A stretch of DNA of 64,000 bases from Hyphomicrobium_A sp036559705 (lineage in GTDB: Bacteria; Pseudomonadota; Alphaproteobacteria; Rhizobiales; Hyphomicrobiaceae), in the NCBI GenBank assembly GCA_036559705.1, contig DATBSP010000031.1, positions 1 to 64,000 of the forward strand, given 5' to 3'. Position 1 is the stretch's first letter; every line of letters starts with the position of its first letter. Of the stretch, positions 8,127-16,935 are shown one piece after another. The notes below the pieces were generated by a model. That model saw only the letters and a list, made by a program, of their open reading frames with translations. It did not search any database and had not been told where the DNA came from. A program made the position numbers and the translations under genes.

Positions 8127-9479
8127 TTAGCTCCGCTCGCCGCCAGGGTACTGGTAGACCGTTTCGCCTGCAACCAGAGTGCGCAGCACGCGCCCCTGCA
8201 TCTTGCTCTCGTCGAACGGCGTGTTCTTGGAGCGGGAGCGCAGCATGTCCTTGTTCACGACCCACGGCTCGCCGGGGTCGAACAGGATGATGTCGGCGAT
8301 GGCGCCCTTGGTCAGCTTGCCCGAATGCAGGCCGAGCAACTTGGCGGGATTGATGGTCAGTGCCCGCAGGATCGTGAGGAGCGGCAGTTCGCCCGAGTGG
8401 TGCAGGCGCAGCGCGGCTGGCAGCAGCGTCTCTAGCCCCACGGCGCCGTCGGTCGCCTCCGCGAACGGGCGCCGTTTGTCGTCGGCGTCCTGTGGGTCGT
8501 GGCTCGAGACGATGATGTCGATGTCGCCCAAGGCAATCCCGCGGATCATAGCCGCGCGGTCATCGTCGCTGCGCAGTGGCGGACGCATTTTGAAGAAGGT
8601 GCGGTACGGGCCGATGTCGTTCTCGTTCAGGGTCAGGTGATTGATCGAGACGCCGCACGTCACCGGCAGCTTGCGCGCCTTAGCGTGGCGGATCACCTCG
8701 AGGCTGTCGGCGCAGCTGATCGTCGCGGCGTGATAACGCCCGCGGGTCATCTCGACGAGGCGCACGTCGCGCTCGAGCATGATCGTCTCTGATGCCTTCG
8801 GCACGCCCGGCAGCCCGAGCCGCGCCGCCACCTCGCCAGAATTCATCGCACCGCTGGAGGCGAGGTACGGGTCTTCGGTGTGATGCACGATGAGGGCGCC
8901 GAAATCTTTGGCGTAGAGCAACACGTTGCGCATCACGCGCGTGTTGGCGACGGAAGCCTTTCCGTTCGAGAAGGCAATGGCGCCGGCCCGCTGGAGGAGG
9001 CCGATCTCGGTCATTTCCTCGCCTTTGAGGCCCTTGGTCATTGCGGCCATGGTGTGCACGTGCACGATGGCGTTGTCGCGCGCACGCCGCTGAATGAAAT
9101 CGACGAGCGCCACCTGGTCGATGACCGGGTTGGTCTCCGGCATAACCACCATGGTGGTGACGCCGCCTGCGGCGGCAGCATGGCTCGCTGTCTTCAGCGT
9201 CTCGCGATGCTCAAAGCCCGGCTCGCCGGTGAAAACCTGCGCGTCGATCAAGCCGGGGGCCAGGACGTGCCCCTTGCAATCGACGACGTTGACCCCGTCC
9301 GGTGCGTTGCGCCGCAGGTGCGGGCCGATGTCGGCAATGACGCCATCGCGCACCACGAGGCCGCCCGGCTCGTCGCGGCTCGAAGCCGGATCGACGATGC
9401 GCGCGTTGATGAATGCGGTTGCTGACGCGGATTTGGTTTCGCGGGCGGGACGCTTTGTCGTGGTGGTTGCTGCGTTCAT
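8127..9479 (-). CDS. pyrC: Dihydroorotase-like protein lacking zinc ligands (PyrC')
   Basis: 450 residues with the overall dihydroorotase/amidohydrolase fold. Conserved parts include LAPGLID, GEPGFEHRETL, FKMRPPLRS and GLETLLPAALRL. The metal site is degraded. The usual DxHxH reads DAQVF (79-83), the usual HVAHVS reads YHAATIS (249-255), and the catalytic Asp of TDHAP is replaced in SSHDP (325-329). In Pseudomonas, a comparable inactive PyrC' is required structurally by aspartate transcarbamoylase; the same role is inferred here. Its ATG overlaps the pyrB stop by 4 bases, so translation is coupled. A catalytic dihydroorotase should exist elsewhere in the genome. Confidence 0.85.
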   Translation of the reverse strand: MNAATTTTKRPARETKSASATAFINARIVDPASSRDEPGGLVVRDGVIADIGPHLRRNAPDGVNVVDCKGHVLAPGLIDAQVFTGEPGFEHRETLKTASHAAAAGGVTTMVVMPETNPVIDQVALVDFIQRRARDNAIVHVHTMAAMTKGLKGEEMTEIGLLQRAGAIAFSNGKASVANTRVMRNVLLYAKDFGALIVHHTEDPYLASSGAMNSGEVAARLGLPGVPKASETIMLERDVRLVEMTRGRYHAATISCADSLEVIRHAKARKLPVTCGVSINHLTLNENDIGPYRTFFKMRPPLRSDDDRAAMIRGIALGDIDIIVSSHDPQDADDKRRPFAEATDGAVGLETLLPAALRLHHSGELPLLTILRALTINPAKLLGLHSGKLTKGAIADIILFDPGEPWVVNKDMLRSRSKNTPFDESKMQGRVLRTLVAGETVYQYPGGERS

Positions 9480-10435
9480 CGTTTCGGCAGGTTGCGGGCC
9501 AGCGCCTCGAGCACTGCCATGCGCACGGCGACGCCCATCTCCACTTGTTCGCGGATGACGCTGCTCGAATGGTCGGCGACGGTCGAGGCAATCTCGACGC
9601 CGCGGTTCATCGGGCCCGGGTGCATGACGATGGCGTCGGGCTTGGCGCGGGCGAGCTTCTCGTGATCGAGACCGAAGAAGTGGAAGTATTCGCGTGTCGA
9701 AGGCACGTACGATCCCTCCATGCGCTCGCGCTGCAGGCGCAGCATCATGACGACATCGGCGCCTTCGACGGCCTTCCACATGTCGGTGAAGACCTCGGCG
9801 CCGAGGCGTTCGGGAGCGGCCGGCAGCAGCGTCGATGGCGCCGCGATGCGCACCCGCGCCCCGAGCGCGTTGAGGACGATAATGTTGGAGCGGGCGACGC
9901 GGCTGTGCAGGATGTCGCCGCAGATGGCGACAGTGAGGCCGGCGATGCGCCCCTTTGCGCGGCGGATGGTGAGCGCGTCGAGCAGCGCTTGGGTCGGATG
10001 CTGGTGCGAGCCGTCCCCGGCGTTGATCACCGAGCAGTCGATCTTCTGCGACAGGAGCTCGACGGCGCCAGCCGCGTGATGGCGCACGACAATGATGTCG
10101 GGCCGCATGGCGTTGAGCGTCATCGCCGTGTCGATCAGGGTCTCACCCTTTGTTACCGACGAAGTCGAGACGTTCATGTTCATAACGTCGGCGCCGAGGC
10201 GCTTGGCCGCCATTTCGAACGAAGATTGCGTGCGTGTCGATGATTCGAAGAAGAGGTTGATTAGGGTGCGGCCGCGAAGCAGATCGCGCTTCTTGCCGGC
10301 TTGGCGATTGTCGTCGGCGGCCTTGTCCGCGAGATCGAGCAGAAAATTGATCTCGGACGCCCCGAGCCCCTCGACAGTGAGGAGATGGCGATGCGCAAAG
10401 TGAAGCGCCTCGACTTTGGCAACTGCATTGGTCAT
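9476..10435 (-). CDS. pyrB: Aspartate carbamoyltransferase catalytic chain
   Basis: 319 residues. It condenses carbamoyl phosphate with aspartate in the committed step of pyrimidine synthesis. The carbamoyl-phosphate loop FFESSTRTQSSF (62-73) and HPTQALLDA (146-154) are intact, as are LRLQRERM and the C-terminal HPGPMNRG. The ATG at 10435 gives the expected length; longer in-frame extensions upstream look non-coding. The stop overlaps the pyrC-like start. A promoter candidate (10446-10474) ends only about 11 bases before the ATG, suggesting a very short leader. Confidence 0.95.
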   Translation of the reverse strand: MTNAVAKVEALHFAHRHLLTVEGLGASEINFLLDLADKAADDNRQAGKKRDLLRGRTLINLFFESSTRTQSSFEMAAKRLGADVMNMNVSTSSVTKGETLIDTAMTLNAMRPDIIVVRHHAAGAVELLSQKIDCSVINAGDGSHQHPTQALLDALTIRRAKGRIAGLTVAICGDILHSRVARSNIIVLNALGARVRIAAPSTLLPAAPERLGAEVFTDMWKAVEGADVVMMLRLQRERMEGSYVPSTREYFHFFGLDHEKLARAKPDAIVMHPGPMNRGVEIASTVADHSSSVIREQVEMGVAVRMAVLEALARNLPKR

Positions 10436-10445
10436 TAAAGGCGTT

Positions 10446-10474
10446 TGTATAGGCAGAGTCTGTGCCGCGGGCAA
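10446..10474 (-). promoter_or_regulatory. Candidate promoter of pyrB-pyrC'
   Basis: On the minus strand TTGCCC (10474-10469), a 17-bp spacer and TATACA (10451-10446) form a plausible sigma70 promoter. Transcription would start near 10439, leaving only a few leader bases before the ATG at 10435, so the mRNA could be nearly leaderless. This would leave no room for a classical pyrimidine attenuator. Confidence 0.4.
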
Positions 10475-10564
10475 CCACCTAGCGAGCCACTTGCACGCAT
10501 GAGCTGGGGAATTCGTTAAGGCTTGGTAGCGCGTCGGAGCCTTGAAAGGCGATAAACTGGGCCG

Positions 10565-12238
10565 ATGGCCGCGCGATTCACAACGCATGTGGTGTTCAAC
10601 CAGCCGCCTCCGTTCGAGGACGTGAACCTTTATGCGTCCGATGCCGGGCTTATTGACGCGGTGGCGAGAGAAGGCGGCGAGGCGGCGGCGGCCGCTCTAG
10701 GCTCCTTCGGGCAGATCACCGGTAGCGCCGAGGCCCTGGAGCGCGGGCGCCTCGCCAACGAGCACACGCCGACGTTGTCGACGCACGACCGTCAGGGGCG
10801 CCGGCGCGACACGGTGACGTTCCATCCGGCCTACCACACGCTCATGCGCACAAGCTGCACCGAAGGTCTGCATAGCTCGGTGTGGGCGCATCTCGGCAAG
10901 AAGGGCGAGGCGCGGCGACCCGGTGGGCATGTCGCGCGCGCCGGCGCCTTCTACATGGCAACGCAGATGGAAGCGGGGCACTGCTGCCCCATAACGATGA
11001 CCAATGCCGCCGTGCCGGTGCTGCTGCAGCAGCCGCAGCTGGCTGCCGAGTGGCTGCCACGCATACTGCCCTACAGCTACGATCCGAGCTTTGCGCCCGC
11101 CGGTGCCAAGACTGCCGTGACGCTCGGCATGTGCATGACGGAGAAACAAGGCGGCACGGATGTACGGGCGGCAACGACGAAGGCTGAGCCTGTCGGGGGC
11201 GGCGGTCCAGGCGGCGAGTACCGCATCATCGGCCACAAATGGTTCCTGTCGGCACCGATGTCGGACGCATTCCTCGTGCTGGCGCAGGCGCCGGAAGGGC
11301 TCACCTGCTTTTTGATGCCGCGCTTCCTGCCCGACGGCAGTGTCAACGCGCTACGGCTGCAACGCCTGAAGGACAAGCTGGGCAACCGCTCCAACGCTTC
11401 CTCCGAAGTCGAATTCCACGGCGCTTATGCGCGAGCCATCGGCGAGGAGGGGCGTGGGGTCGCCACCATCATCGAGATGGTGACCTACACGCGCCTAGAT
11501 TGCGCCGTTGCCTCGGCTGGGCTGATGCGCTTTGCGCTGGCCAACGCCATCCACCACGCTGAGCACCGCAGCGTATTCGACAAGAAGCTTATCGAGCAGC
11601 CGTTGATGCAGCAGGTGCTCGCCGACATGGCGCTCGACGCCGAAGCGGCCACCGCGCTCGCCTTCCGCCTGGCGCGCTCGTTTGATCGCGCCGAGGATCC
11701 GCGTGCTGCGGCTTGGCGGCGCCTGATGACGCCGGTAACGAAGTACTGGGTGTGCAAGATCGCGCCGGCGCTGGCCGCTGAGGCGATGGAGTGCCTCGGT
11801 GGCAACGGCTATGTCGAGGAGGCGCCGCTGGCCCGCCTCTATCGCGAGGTGCCGGTCAATTCCATTTGGGAAGGGTCCGGCAACGTCATGGCGCTCGACG
11901 TGGCGCGCGTACTGCAGCGTGAGCCGGCCGCCGTCCAGATGGTGATGGAGGAGCTGGCGGTCGCCGCCGGCGACGATCAGCACTTGCGCCGCGCGCATGG
12001 GCGGCTTGAGGCTATGCTGCAGGAGCCGAAGCTGCTCGATGCGCGCGGGCGGGCGCTGGTCGAGGCGCTGGCCGTTCTCGCCGCGGCAACGATCTTGCGG
12101 GCGCACGCGCCACCGGCGGTCGCCGATGCGTTCATTACCACACGCATGTCCGGCGATCCGCGGCAAACCTATGGGCAGGGGCTCGAGCACGCCGATGTGC
12201 GCGCCATCATTCAGCGCGCCTCACCCAACCACGTGTGA
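10565..12238 (+). CDS. AidB-type acyl-CoA dehydrogenase
   Basis: 557 residues, a length typical of the AidB branch (about 540) rather than of ordinary 380-residue acyl-CoA dehydrogenases. It is an FAD flavoprotein. Visible family motifs are MTEKQGGTDVR and YRIIGHKWFLSAPMSDA in the FAD-binding middle domain, ECLGGNGYVEE, and the WEGSGN loop that holds the base Glu in the family. E. coli AidB is linked to the alkylation response and binds DNA; whether this protein acts on acyl-CoA or protects DNA cannot be read from sequence. It is divergent from pyrB, and its stop directly abuts the stop of the convergent PcfJ-like gene. Confidence 0.88.
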   Translation: MAARFTTHVVFNQPPPFEDVNLYASDAGLIDAVAREGGEAAAAALGSFGQITGSAEALERGRLANEHTPTLSTHDRQGRRRDTVTFHPAYHTLMRTSCTEGLHSSVWAHLGKKGEARRPGGHVARAGAFYMATQMEAGHCCPITMTNAAVPVLLQQPQLAAEWLPRILPYSYDPSFAPAGAKTAVTLGMCMTEKQGGTDVRAATTKAEPVGGGGPGGEYRIIGHKWFLSAPMSDAFLVLAQAPEGLTCFLMPRFLPDGSVNALRLQRLKDKLGNRSNASSEVEFHGAYARAIGEEGRGVATIIEMVTYTRLDCAVASAGLMRFALANAIHHAEHRSVFDKKLIEQPLMQQVLADMALDAEAATALAFRLARSFDRAEDPRAAAWRRLMTPVTKYWVCKIAPALAAEAMECLGGNGYVEEAPLARLYREVPVNSIWEGSGNVMALDVARVLQREPAAVQMVMEELAVAAGDDQHLRRAHGRLEAMLQEPKLLDARGRALVEALAVLAAATILRAHAPPAVADAFITTRMSGDPRQTYGQGLEHADVRAIIQRASPNHV

Positions 12239-13450
12239 TTAAGTGAAGAGCCAGGACGAGACGCCGCCGCGGCGCGCGAGATCGGCCATCTCTCCATTGA
12301 AGGCGTCGAAAACCGCCTGCGTTGCGGTCTCCGCCAGCCACGGCGCGCCGCCCGTCCGCCGCCGATAGGGGCCCATGAGCTGCCGCCAGACGTCATCGTC
12401 GAGCCGCCGCTCCGGCGGGATGCGCGGCGGCAGCCGCCGCAGGCCGCTCTGCGCCGCGAGCCATGCATACGCCGACTGCCACACGTCGAGGGGCGCCGCC
12501 ATGTTGTGGCGCCCCTTGAGCTGCGTGATGGCCAGCATGCCGGCCTCGCGCGAATGCGGGCCAACCTCGAGCGTCGCGATGTGCTCGCGGTCGCGGCGGA
12601 TCGAAAAGAGCCGGCAGCGGTCGTCGGCGAGCCGCTCGGCATACTGGTCGGCGCAGTTCTGCATGGCGCGCGCCTCGGCAAGAATCTCCGTGCGCTCGAG
12701 CAGCGGCACCAACGTCAGCCCGCGCACCTGTCCGCCAGACAACCACGGATCTGTCAGCACGCCCGGGCCGAGCTGCAACGTCAGCCGCATACGGTTGAGC
12801 CAGCTCTTGGCCGCGCACAGTGCCGTGTCAAAGGCGATTTCCGGGCGCCACGGCACGACGATGAGACTGTGCGCGCGCGTCTGCGTGGCCCGCGAATGCC
12901 AGGCGTAGGCGGCGAGCACCCCGAACATCTGCTCGGGCTTGCCCTGCTCGCTGAAGATAGATTGATCGGCGAGCCACAGCGCGAAGTCCTCGTGGCAGGC
13001 CTTGGCGCCGAAGGCGACGCTGTCGAGCCACAGCGCGCTATGGCTGGGTGCGGCGGGGAGACGTGTGGCGACGCGTCGCGTGAAGCTCTCGCTCGCCGGC
13101 ACCGGAGCGATGACTTTTTGGAACGCTTCGGGCGGCAGACGCCGCAACCACAGCGGCAGCTCCAGGGCGCGTGCCACCGCTTTCAGTGCCGCGCCGTCCT
13201 CGATGAGTGCCAGCGCGGCATCGCGCGCTTCCTGCGTGCCGCGCCGCGTCGCCAGCGCATACATGGCTCCTGGAAAGACGATGGCGAGATCGGCAAGTCG
13301 CGCGGACGAGCGCATCAAGCGGCGGACTTCACGCCGAGCGGAATAGGCGAAGCGACCAGCATAGCTCTCGCGTTCGTCCGAGAGCTGCGGCAACACCACG
13401 GTGCGGCGCGGATCGGTGCGCTGCCGAAGGAGTTTCGTCACTTGCGACAT
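12239..13450 (-). CDS. PcfJ-like domain protein
   Basis: 403 residues. The C-terminal part matches the PcfJ-like pattern: a short MQNC-type Cys motif (AMQNCADQYAERLADDRC), a strand region FSIRRDREHIATLEV, then ITQLKGRHNMAA. PcfJ was named from an enterococcal conjugative plasmid and its function is unknown. The N-terminal two-thirds are rich in Arg, Ala and Trp with no domain I can name. The ATG at 13450 is preferred over a longer frame that starts in non-coding-looking sequence. Neither neighbour is plasmid- or phage-related (acyl-CoA dehydrogenase, ruvX), so it looks like a resident chromosomal homologue. Confidence 0.65.
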   Translation of the reverse strand: MSQVTKLLRQRTDPRRTVVLPQLSDERESYAGRFAYSARREVRRLMRSSARLADLAIVFPGAMYALATRRGTQEARDAALALIEDGAALKAVARALELPLWLRRLPPEAFQKVIAPVPASESFTRRVATRLPAAPSHSALWLDSVAFGAKACHEDFALWLADQSIFSEQGKPEQMFGVLAAYAWHSRATQTRAHSLIVVPWRPEIAFDTALCAAKSWLNRMRLTLQLGPGVLTDPWLSGGQVRGLTLVPLLERTEILAEARAMQNCADQYAERLADDRCRLFSIRRDREHIATLEVGPHSREAGMLAITQLKGRHNMAAPLDVWQSAYAWLAAQSGLRRLPPRIPPERRLDDDVWRQLMGPYRRRTGGAPWLAETATQAVFDAFNGEMADLARRGGVSSWLFT

Positions 13451-13591
13451 ATACAATTCCACTTCGCCATCAGGCCAACGAGCCCTGCGCGATGGCGTTA
13501 CTGAAGAGCGTCGCAGGTTATTGCGGCACGCTTGGGACGGTCGAGCCGCATTCGCCAATAGCGTGGGTGAGAGTTAATGCCACGGGTAAGA

Positions 13592-14095
13592 TCAGCCCGT
13601 TATCCTGCGCATGCGGTCGAGCGCACCTTGCAGGATAATTGCGGCGGCGAGCTTATCGATGACCCGAGCGCGCCGCCGGCGACTGGCATCGGCTTCAAGC
13701 AGCGTGCGCTCCGCCGCGGCGGTAGAAAGTCGCTCGTCCCACAAGAGGATCGGCAACTCACTGAGCGCGTTGAGGTTGCGCGCGAGAGCGCGCGTCGCCT
13801 GCACGCGGGGACCGGCGGTGCCATCGAGATTGGTCGGTAGACCGAGCACGAAGCCGCCGATTTTGTGCTCCGCGGCGGTGCGTAGCAGCTCTGCCGCGTC
13901 TTCCTTGAATTTCGTACGGCGAATGACCGTCAGCGGCGAGGCGATGGTGCGCGTGATGTCCGACAGGGCAAGGCCGAGGGTCTTGGTCCCGGCGTCGATG
14001 CCGATCAGCGGGGTCCGCTCGCCAAGGCCGGCGGCGAAGGCCTCGACGTCATCGAGCGTCGTTCCCGACGCCCGTTCGCCCGCTGAATTTGCCAT
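13592..14095 (-). CDS. ruvX: Holliday junction resolvase-like RuvX/YqgF
   Basis: 167 residues, the usual YqgF size. The RNase H-like fold is shown by LIGIDAGTKTLGLALSD near the N-terminus, GGFVLGLPTNLDG in the middle, and LLWDERLSTAAAER with conserved acidic and Arg residues. ID (about residue 33), E (about 119) and the C-terminal ARVIDKLAAAIILQ complete the active-site set. The family acts in pre-16S rRNA processing and has been proposed as a junction resolvase. It is transcribed leftward, with about 130 bases separating it from the divergent gene at 14227. Confidence 0.92.
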   Translation of the reverse strand: MANSAGERASGTTLDDVEAFAAGLGERTPLIGIDAGTKTLGLALSDITRTIASPLTVIRRTKFKEDAAELLRTAAEHKIGGFVLGLPTNLDGTAGPRVQATRALARNLNALSELPILLWDERLSTAAAERTLLEADASRRRRARVIDKLAAAIILQGALDRMRRITG

Positions 14096-14226
14096 ATAGG
14101 CAGCCTGCCCGTTGTTGCCGCACTGCGCTTCCTTATACTCCGCGCCGGCTGCGGATTGCCAATCCGCTCCGGGTGGGAGGCCGCAGGTGCCAGGGCATTC
14201 CGGCGGCGATTAGAGGATAGCGTTGC

Positions 14227-16536
14227 GTGCAGGAAAAGAAGTTGTCGGCGAGGGCGATGGTCGTCAGCGCCAAGCCGCCGCGCGGAGCTGCGCAGAAGCC
14301 GCAGGGCGGTGTCGGGGTCCTGGCGCTATTTGCGGCAACGACATTCCTGTCCGCGTTCCTGCTGTTTTCCATCCAACCTCTGTTCGCCAAGATGGTGCTG
14401 CCGGTGCTGGGCGGCTCCTCGTCGGTGTGGGCGGTGGCGCTGCTCTTCTTCCAGGCGGCGCTGCTCATCGGTTATGGCTACGCACATCTGCTGACGCGCC
14501 ACGTGGCGGCGGCTTCGATCGGCCTTGTGCATCTCGGGTTCGCGCTGCTGGCGCTCATCGTGCTTCCGGTCGGACTGCCGGCCACATGGCGTGAGCCAGC
14601 GGGCGATCCGTATCTCTGGCAACTTGGCCTGTTCGCCGTGTCCGTCGGGCTGCCGTTCGTTGCGGTTGCCGCCAACGCGCCGCTGCTGCAGGCGTGGTTC
14701 GCGCGCTCCGGGCATCCGCACGCGCAGGATCCCTACTTCCTCTACGGCGCTTCGAACCTCGGCAGCCTGATCGCCTTGCTCGGGTATCCGTTCCTGCTCG
14801 AGCCGGCGTTCGGGCTAACAGCGCTCAGCCGCTATTGGGCCATGCTCTACCTCGTCCTGATCATCGCCATCGGCGCCTGCTTTGCCCTCGTGCGCGGGCG
14901 TGCGGCCCCCTCGACCGTGACAGCGGCCGACATGCCGCTCGCGGGCGCGCCGACGTGGCGAAGCCGTATCGCATGGTGCGGCCTGGCGCTCGTGCCGGCG
15001 GCGCTGCTCACGGCGTTCACGACGCACATTGCGACGGACATCGCCTCGGCTCCGCTGCTCTGGGTGCTGCCGCTGGCGATCTACCTTTTCACATTCGTGC
15101 TCGCCTTCCAGTCGCGCCTGCCGCTGCCGATGTGGCTACTGCTGCCGGCTCAGCTTGCCGCCGTCATATTCGCTCTGCTGGAGCTGGCGCAGACCAAGCA
15201 CGACAAATGGGTGCTGACCAGCGGCGCCGGTGTCGCCGTCTTCTTCCTCGCCGCGCTCGTTGCCCATCGCACGCTGTACCTTCAGCGCCCGCCCGCCCGC
15301 TGCCTCACGGAGTTCTATTTGTGGATGTCGATCGGCGGCGTGCTCGGCGGACTGTTCTCGGCGCTGATTGCGCCGCGCATCTTCTCCGAGGTGTTCGAGT
15401 ACCCGCTGCTCATCGCGCTGTCGCTCGCCTGCCGTCCAGGTGTTTTCGACCAGCCAGGATCGACCAAGAGCGACGTCATTTGGATCCTGGGAACCTTCGC
15501 GGCCGGCCTGCTCATCATCTGGCAGGGTCCGCTGCTCGCCGCCGCGCATGGATACACCTTCGGCGATTGGGGGACGACGCCGGCGATCGCGCTCGTGTTT
15601 GGCGCCGCCAACGTTGCCTTCTGGAACCACGGCGCGCGTCAGCTCACCGCCGCATTGATGATGTTCGCCGCCGTCGTCATGCTGCCCTCGTCGGTCAAGC
15701 GCGGCCAGGCGCAGCGCAGCTACTACGGCGTCTATCGCGTGAGCCAATCTGAAGGCGGGGATTTCAATGTCTTGACGCACGGGACGACGCTGCACGGCGC
15801 GCAACGCCTGCGTGACCTCACCGGTCACGTCGTCTCCGACGTAACGCCCGGAACTTACTATTATCCTGGCAGTCCGATGGCCGCCGCCGTGAAGATCGCC
15901 CAGGCCCGCCTTGATGCCGAGGGCGAGCTCGGTCGCTTCGGTGTCATCGGCCTCGGTGCCGGTTCTCTCGCCTGCTACTCGCGCAAGCACGAGGATTGGC
16001 GCTTCTTCGAGATCGATCCGATCATCGTCGACATCGCGGCAAAGTCGAACCACTTCACGTTTCTCGCCAACTGCCAGCCGCAGCTCGACGCGGTCATCGG
16101 CGACGCCCGCCTGACGCTCGCCAAGGAGCCTGACAAGAGCTTTGATCTGATCATCGTCGATGCCTTCACGTCCGACGCCGTGCCGGTGCACCTGATGACG
16201 GCGGAGGCGCTGCAACTCTACGCCGGCAAGCTGAAGGACGGCGGCGTCGTCGTGCTGCACATCTCCAATCGCTACCTCGACCTTGATTCCGTCCTCGGTG
16301 CTACCCTCCCTCTAGTGCCTGAGCTGAAGGGTCTCATTGTCTCTGACGACAAAGCGGACGGCTCGTACGCGCAGAACACCTCGACCATCGCCGTGTTCGC
16401 CAAGGAGCAGACGGCGCTCGATGCCTACCGCGTGCTCGATGGGGCGCAAGACTTCCACGCCCGGGGGCTCTCGCCGTGGACGGATGACGCTTCCGATATT
16501 CTCGGCCCCTTCCTTTCGCAGTGGCGCCGATCGTAG
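14227..16536 (+). CDS. Fused membrane / spermidine synthase-like protein
   Basis: 769 residues. The first roughly 500 are highly hydrophobic, with about a dozen membrane segments (for example GVGVLALFAATTFLSAFLLF and LLTAFTTHIATDIASAPLLW). The last 250 form a spermidine-synthase-type Rossmann domain with GVIGLGAGSLACY, an acidic FEIDP that would hold the nucleoside, and IIVDAFTSDAVPVHLMT. Such fused MFS/spermidine synthase proteins are widespread but not well characterised; an aminopropyl- or methyltransferase activity at the membrane is only inferred. The GTG start at 14227 is chosen because AGAGGA lies 9 bases upstream; an ATG 30 bases later is possible. Confidence 0.8.
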   Translation: MQEKKLSARAMVVSAKPPRGAAQKPQGGVGVLALFAATTFLSAFLLFSIQPLFAKMVLPVLGGSSSVWAVALLFFQAALLIGYGYAHLLTRHVAAASIGLVHLGFALLALIVLPVGLPATWREPAGDPYLWQLGLFAVSVGLPFVAVAANAPLLQAWFARSGHPHAQDPYFLYGASNLGSLIALLGYPFLLEPAFGLTALSRYWAMLYLVLIIAIGACFALVRGRAAPSTVTAADMPLAGAPTWRSRIAWCGLALVPAALLTAFTTHIATDIASAPLLWVLPLAIYLFTFVLAFQSRLPLPMWLLLPAQLAAVIFALLELAQTKHDKWVLTSGAGVAVFFLAALVAHRTLYLQRPPARCLTEFYLWMSIGGVLGGLFSALIAPRIFSEVFEYPLLIALSLACRPGVFDQPGSTKSDVIWILGTFAAGLLIIWQGPLLAAAHGYTFGDWGTTPAIALVFGAANVAFWNHGARQLTAALMMFAAVVMLPSSVKRGQAQRSYYGVYRVSQSEGGDFNVLTHGTTLHGAQRLRDLTGHVVSDVTPGTYYYPGSPMAAAVKIAQARLDAEGELGRFGVIGLGAGSLACYSRKHEDWRFFEIDPIIVDIAAKSNHFTFLANCQPQLDAVIGDARLTLAKEPDKSFDLIIVDAFTSDAVPVHLMTAEALQLYAGKLKDGGVVVLHISNRYLDLDSVLGATLPLVPELKGLIVSDDKADGSYAQNTSTIAVFAKEQTALDAYRVLDGAQDFHARGLSPWTDDASDILGPFLSQWRRS

Positions 16537-16641
16537 GGCCGGGCGCCGCAGCCTCCGGCCAAGTTGCGCCCGTGCTCCGCCGGAGCTAAGAGTGCGGGCG
16601 CTTTTCCCAGAGCGTCGTTCAACAGCCAACGGCGAGGAGCC

Positions 16642-16929
16642 ATGCGGGTCGACGAGACGACAGTCCGGCGCATCTCGCGCCTGGCGCGCATCAAGATTTC
16701 GGACGAGGAGGCCAAGGGCCTCGAGGCGGAGCTGTCCGGCATCCTCAACTGGGTCGAACAACTCAACTCGGTCGACACCTTGACGGTGGAGCCGATGACC
16801 CGCGTCGTGCCCATCGAGCTCACGAAGCGCACTGACGTCATCAGCGACGGCGACATCGCAGACGATGTCGTCAAGAACGCGCCGATGGTCGAAGACCACT
16901 ACTACGTGGTTCCCAAGGTGGTGGAGTGA
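16642..16929 (+). CDS. gatC: Asp-tRNA(Asn)/Glu-tRNA(Gln) amidotransferase subunit C
   Basis: 95 residues, as expected for GatC, the small subunit that clasps GatA and GatB in the transamidosome. Conserved stretches are VRRISRLARIKISDEEA at the N-terminus, LNWVEQLNSVDT in the middle, and a C-terminal APMVEDHYYVVPKVVE. The ATG follows GAGGAG at good distance; an upstream in-frame extension is discounted. It is followed 6 bases later by gatA, so the two are one operon. Confidence 0.95.
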   Translation: MRVDETTVRRISRLARIKISDEEAKGLEAELSGILNWVEQLNSVDTLTVEPMTRVVPIELTKRTDVISDGDIADDVVKNAPMVEDHYYVVPKVVE

Positions 16930-16935
16930 GTTGAC

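Noticed and set aside
9480..9779. N-terminal extension of the pyrC-like gene by 100 codons
   Set aside because: It lies inside pyrB and has no similarity to dihydroorotase; the ATG overlapping the pyrB stop is the natural start.
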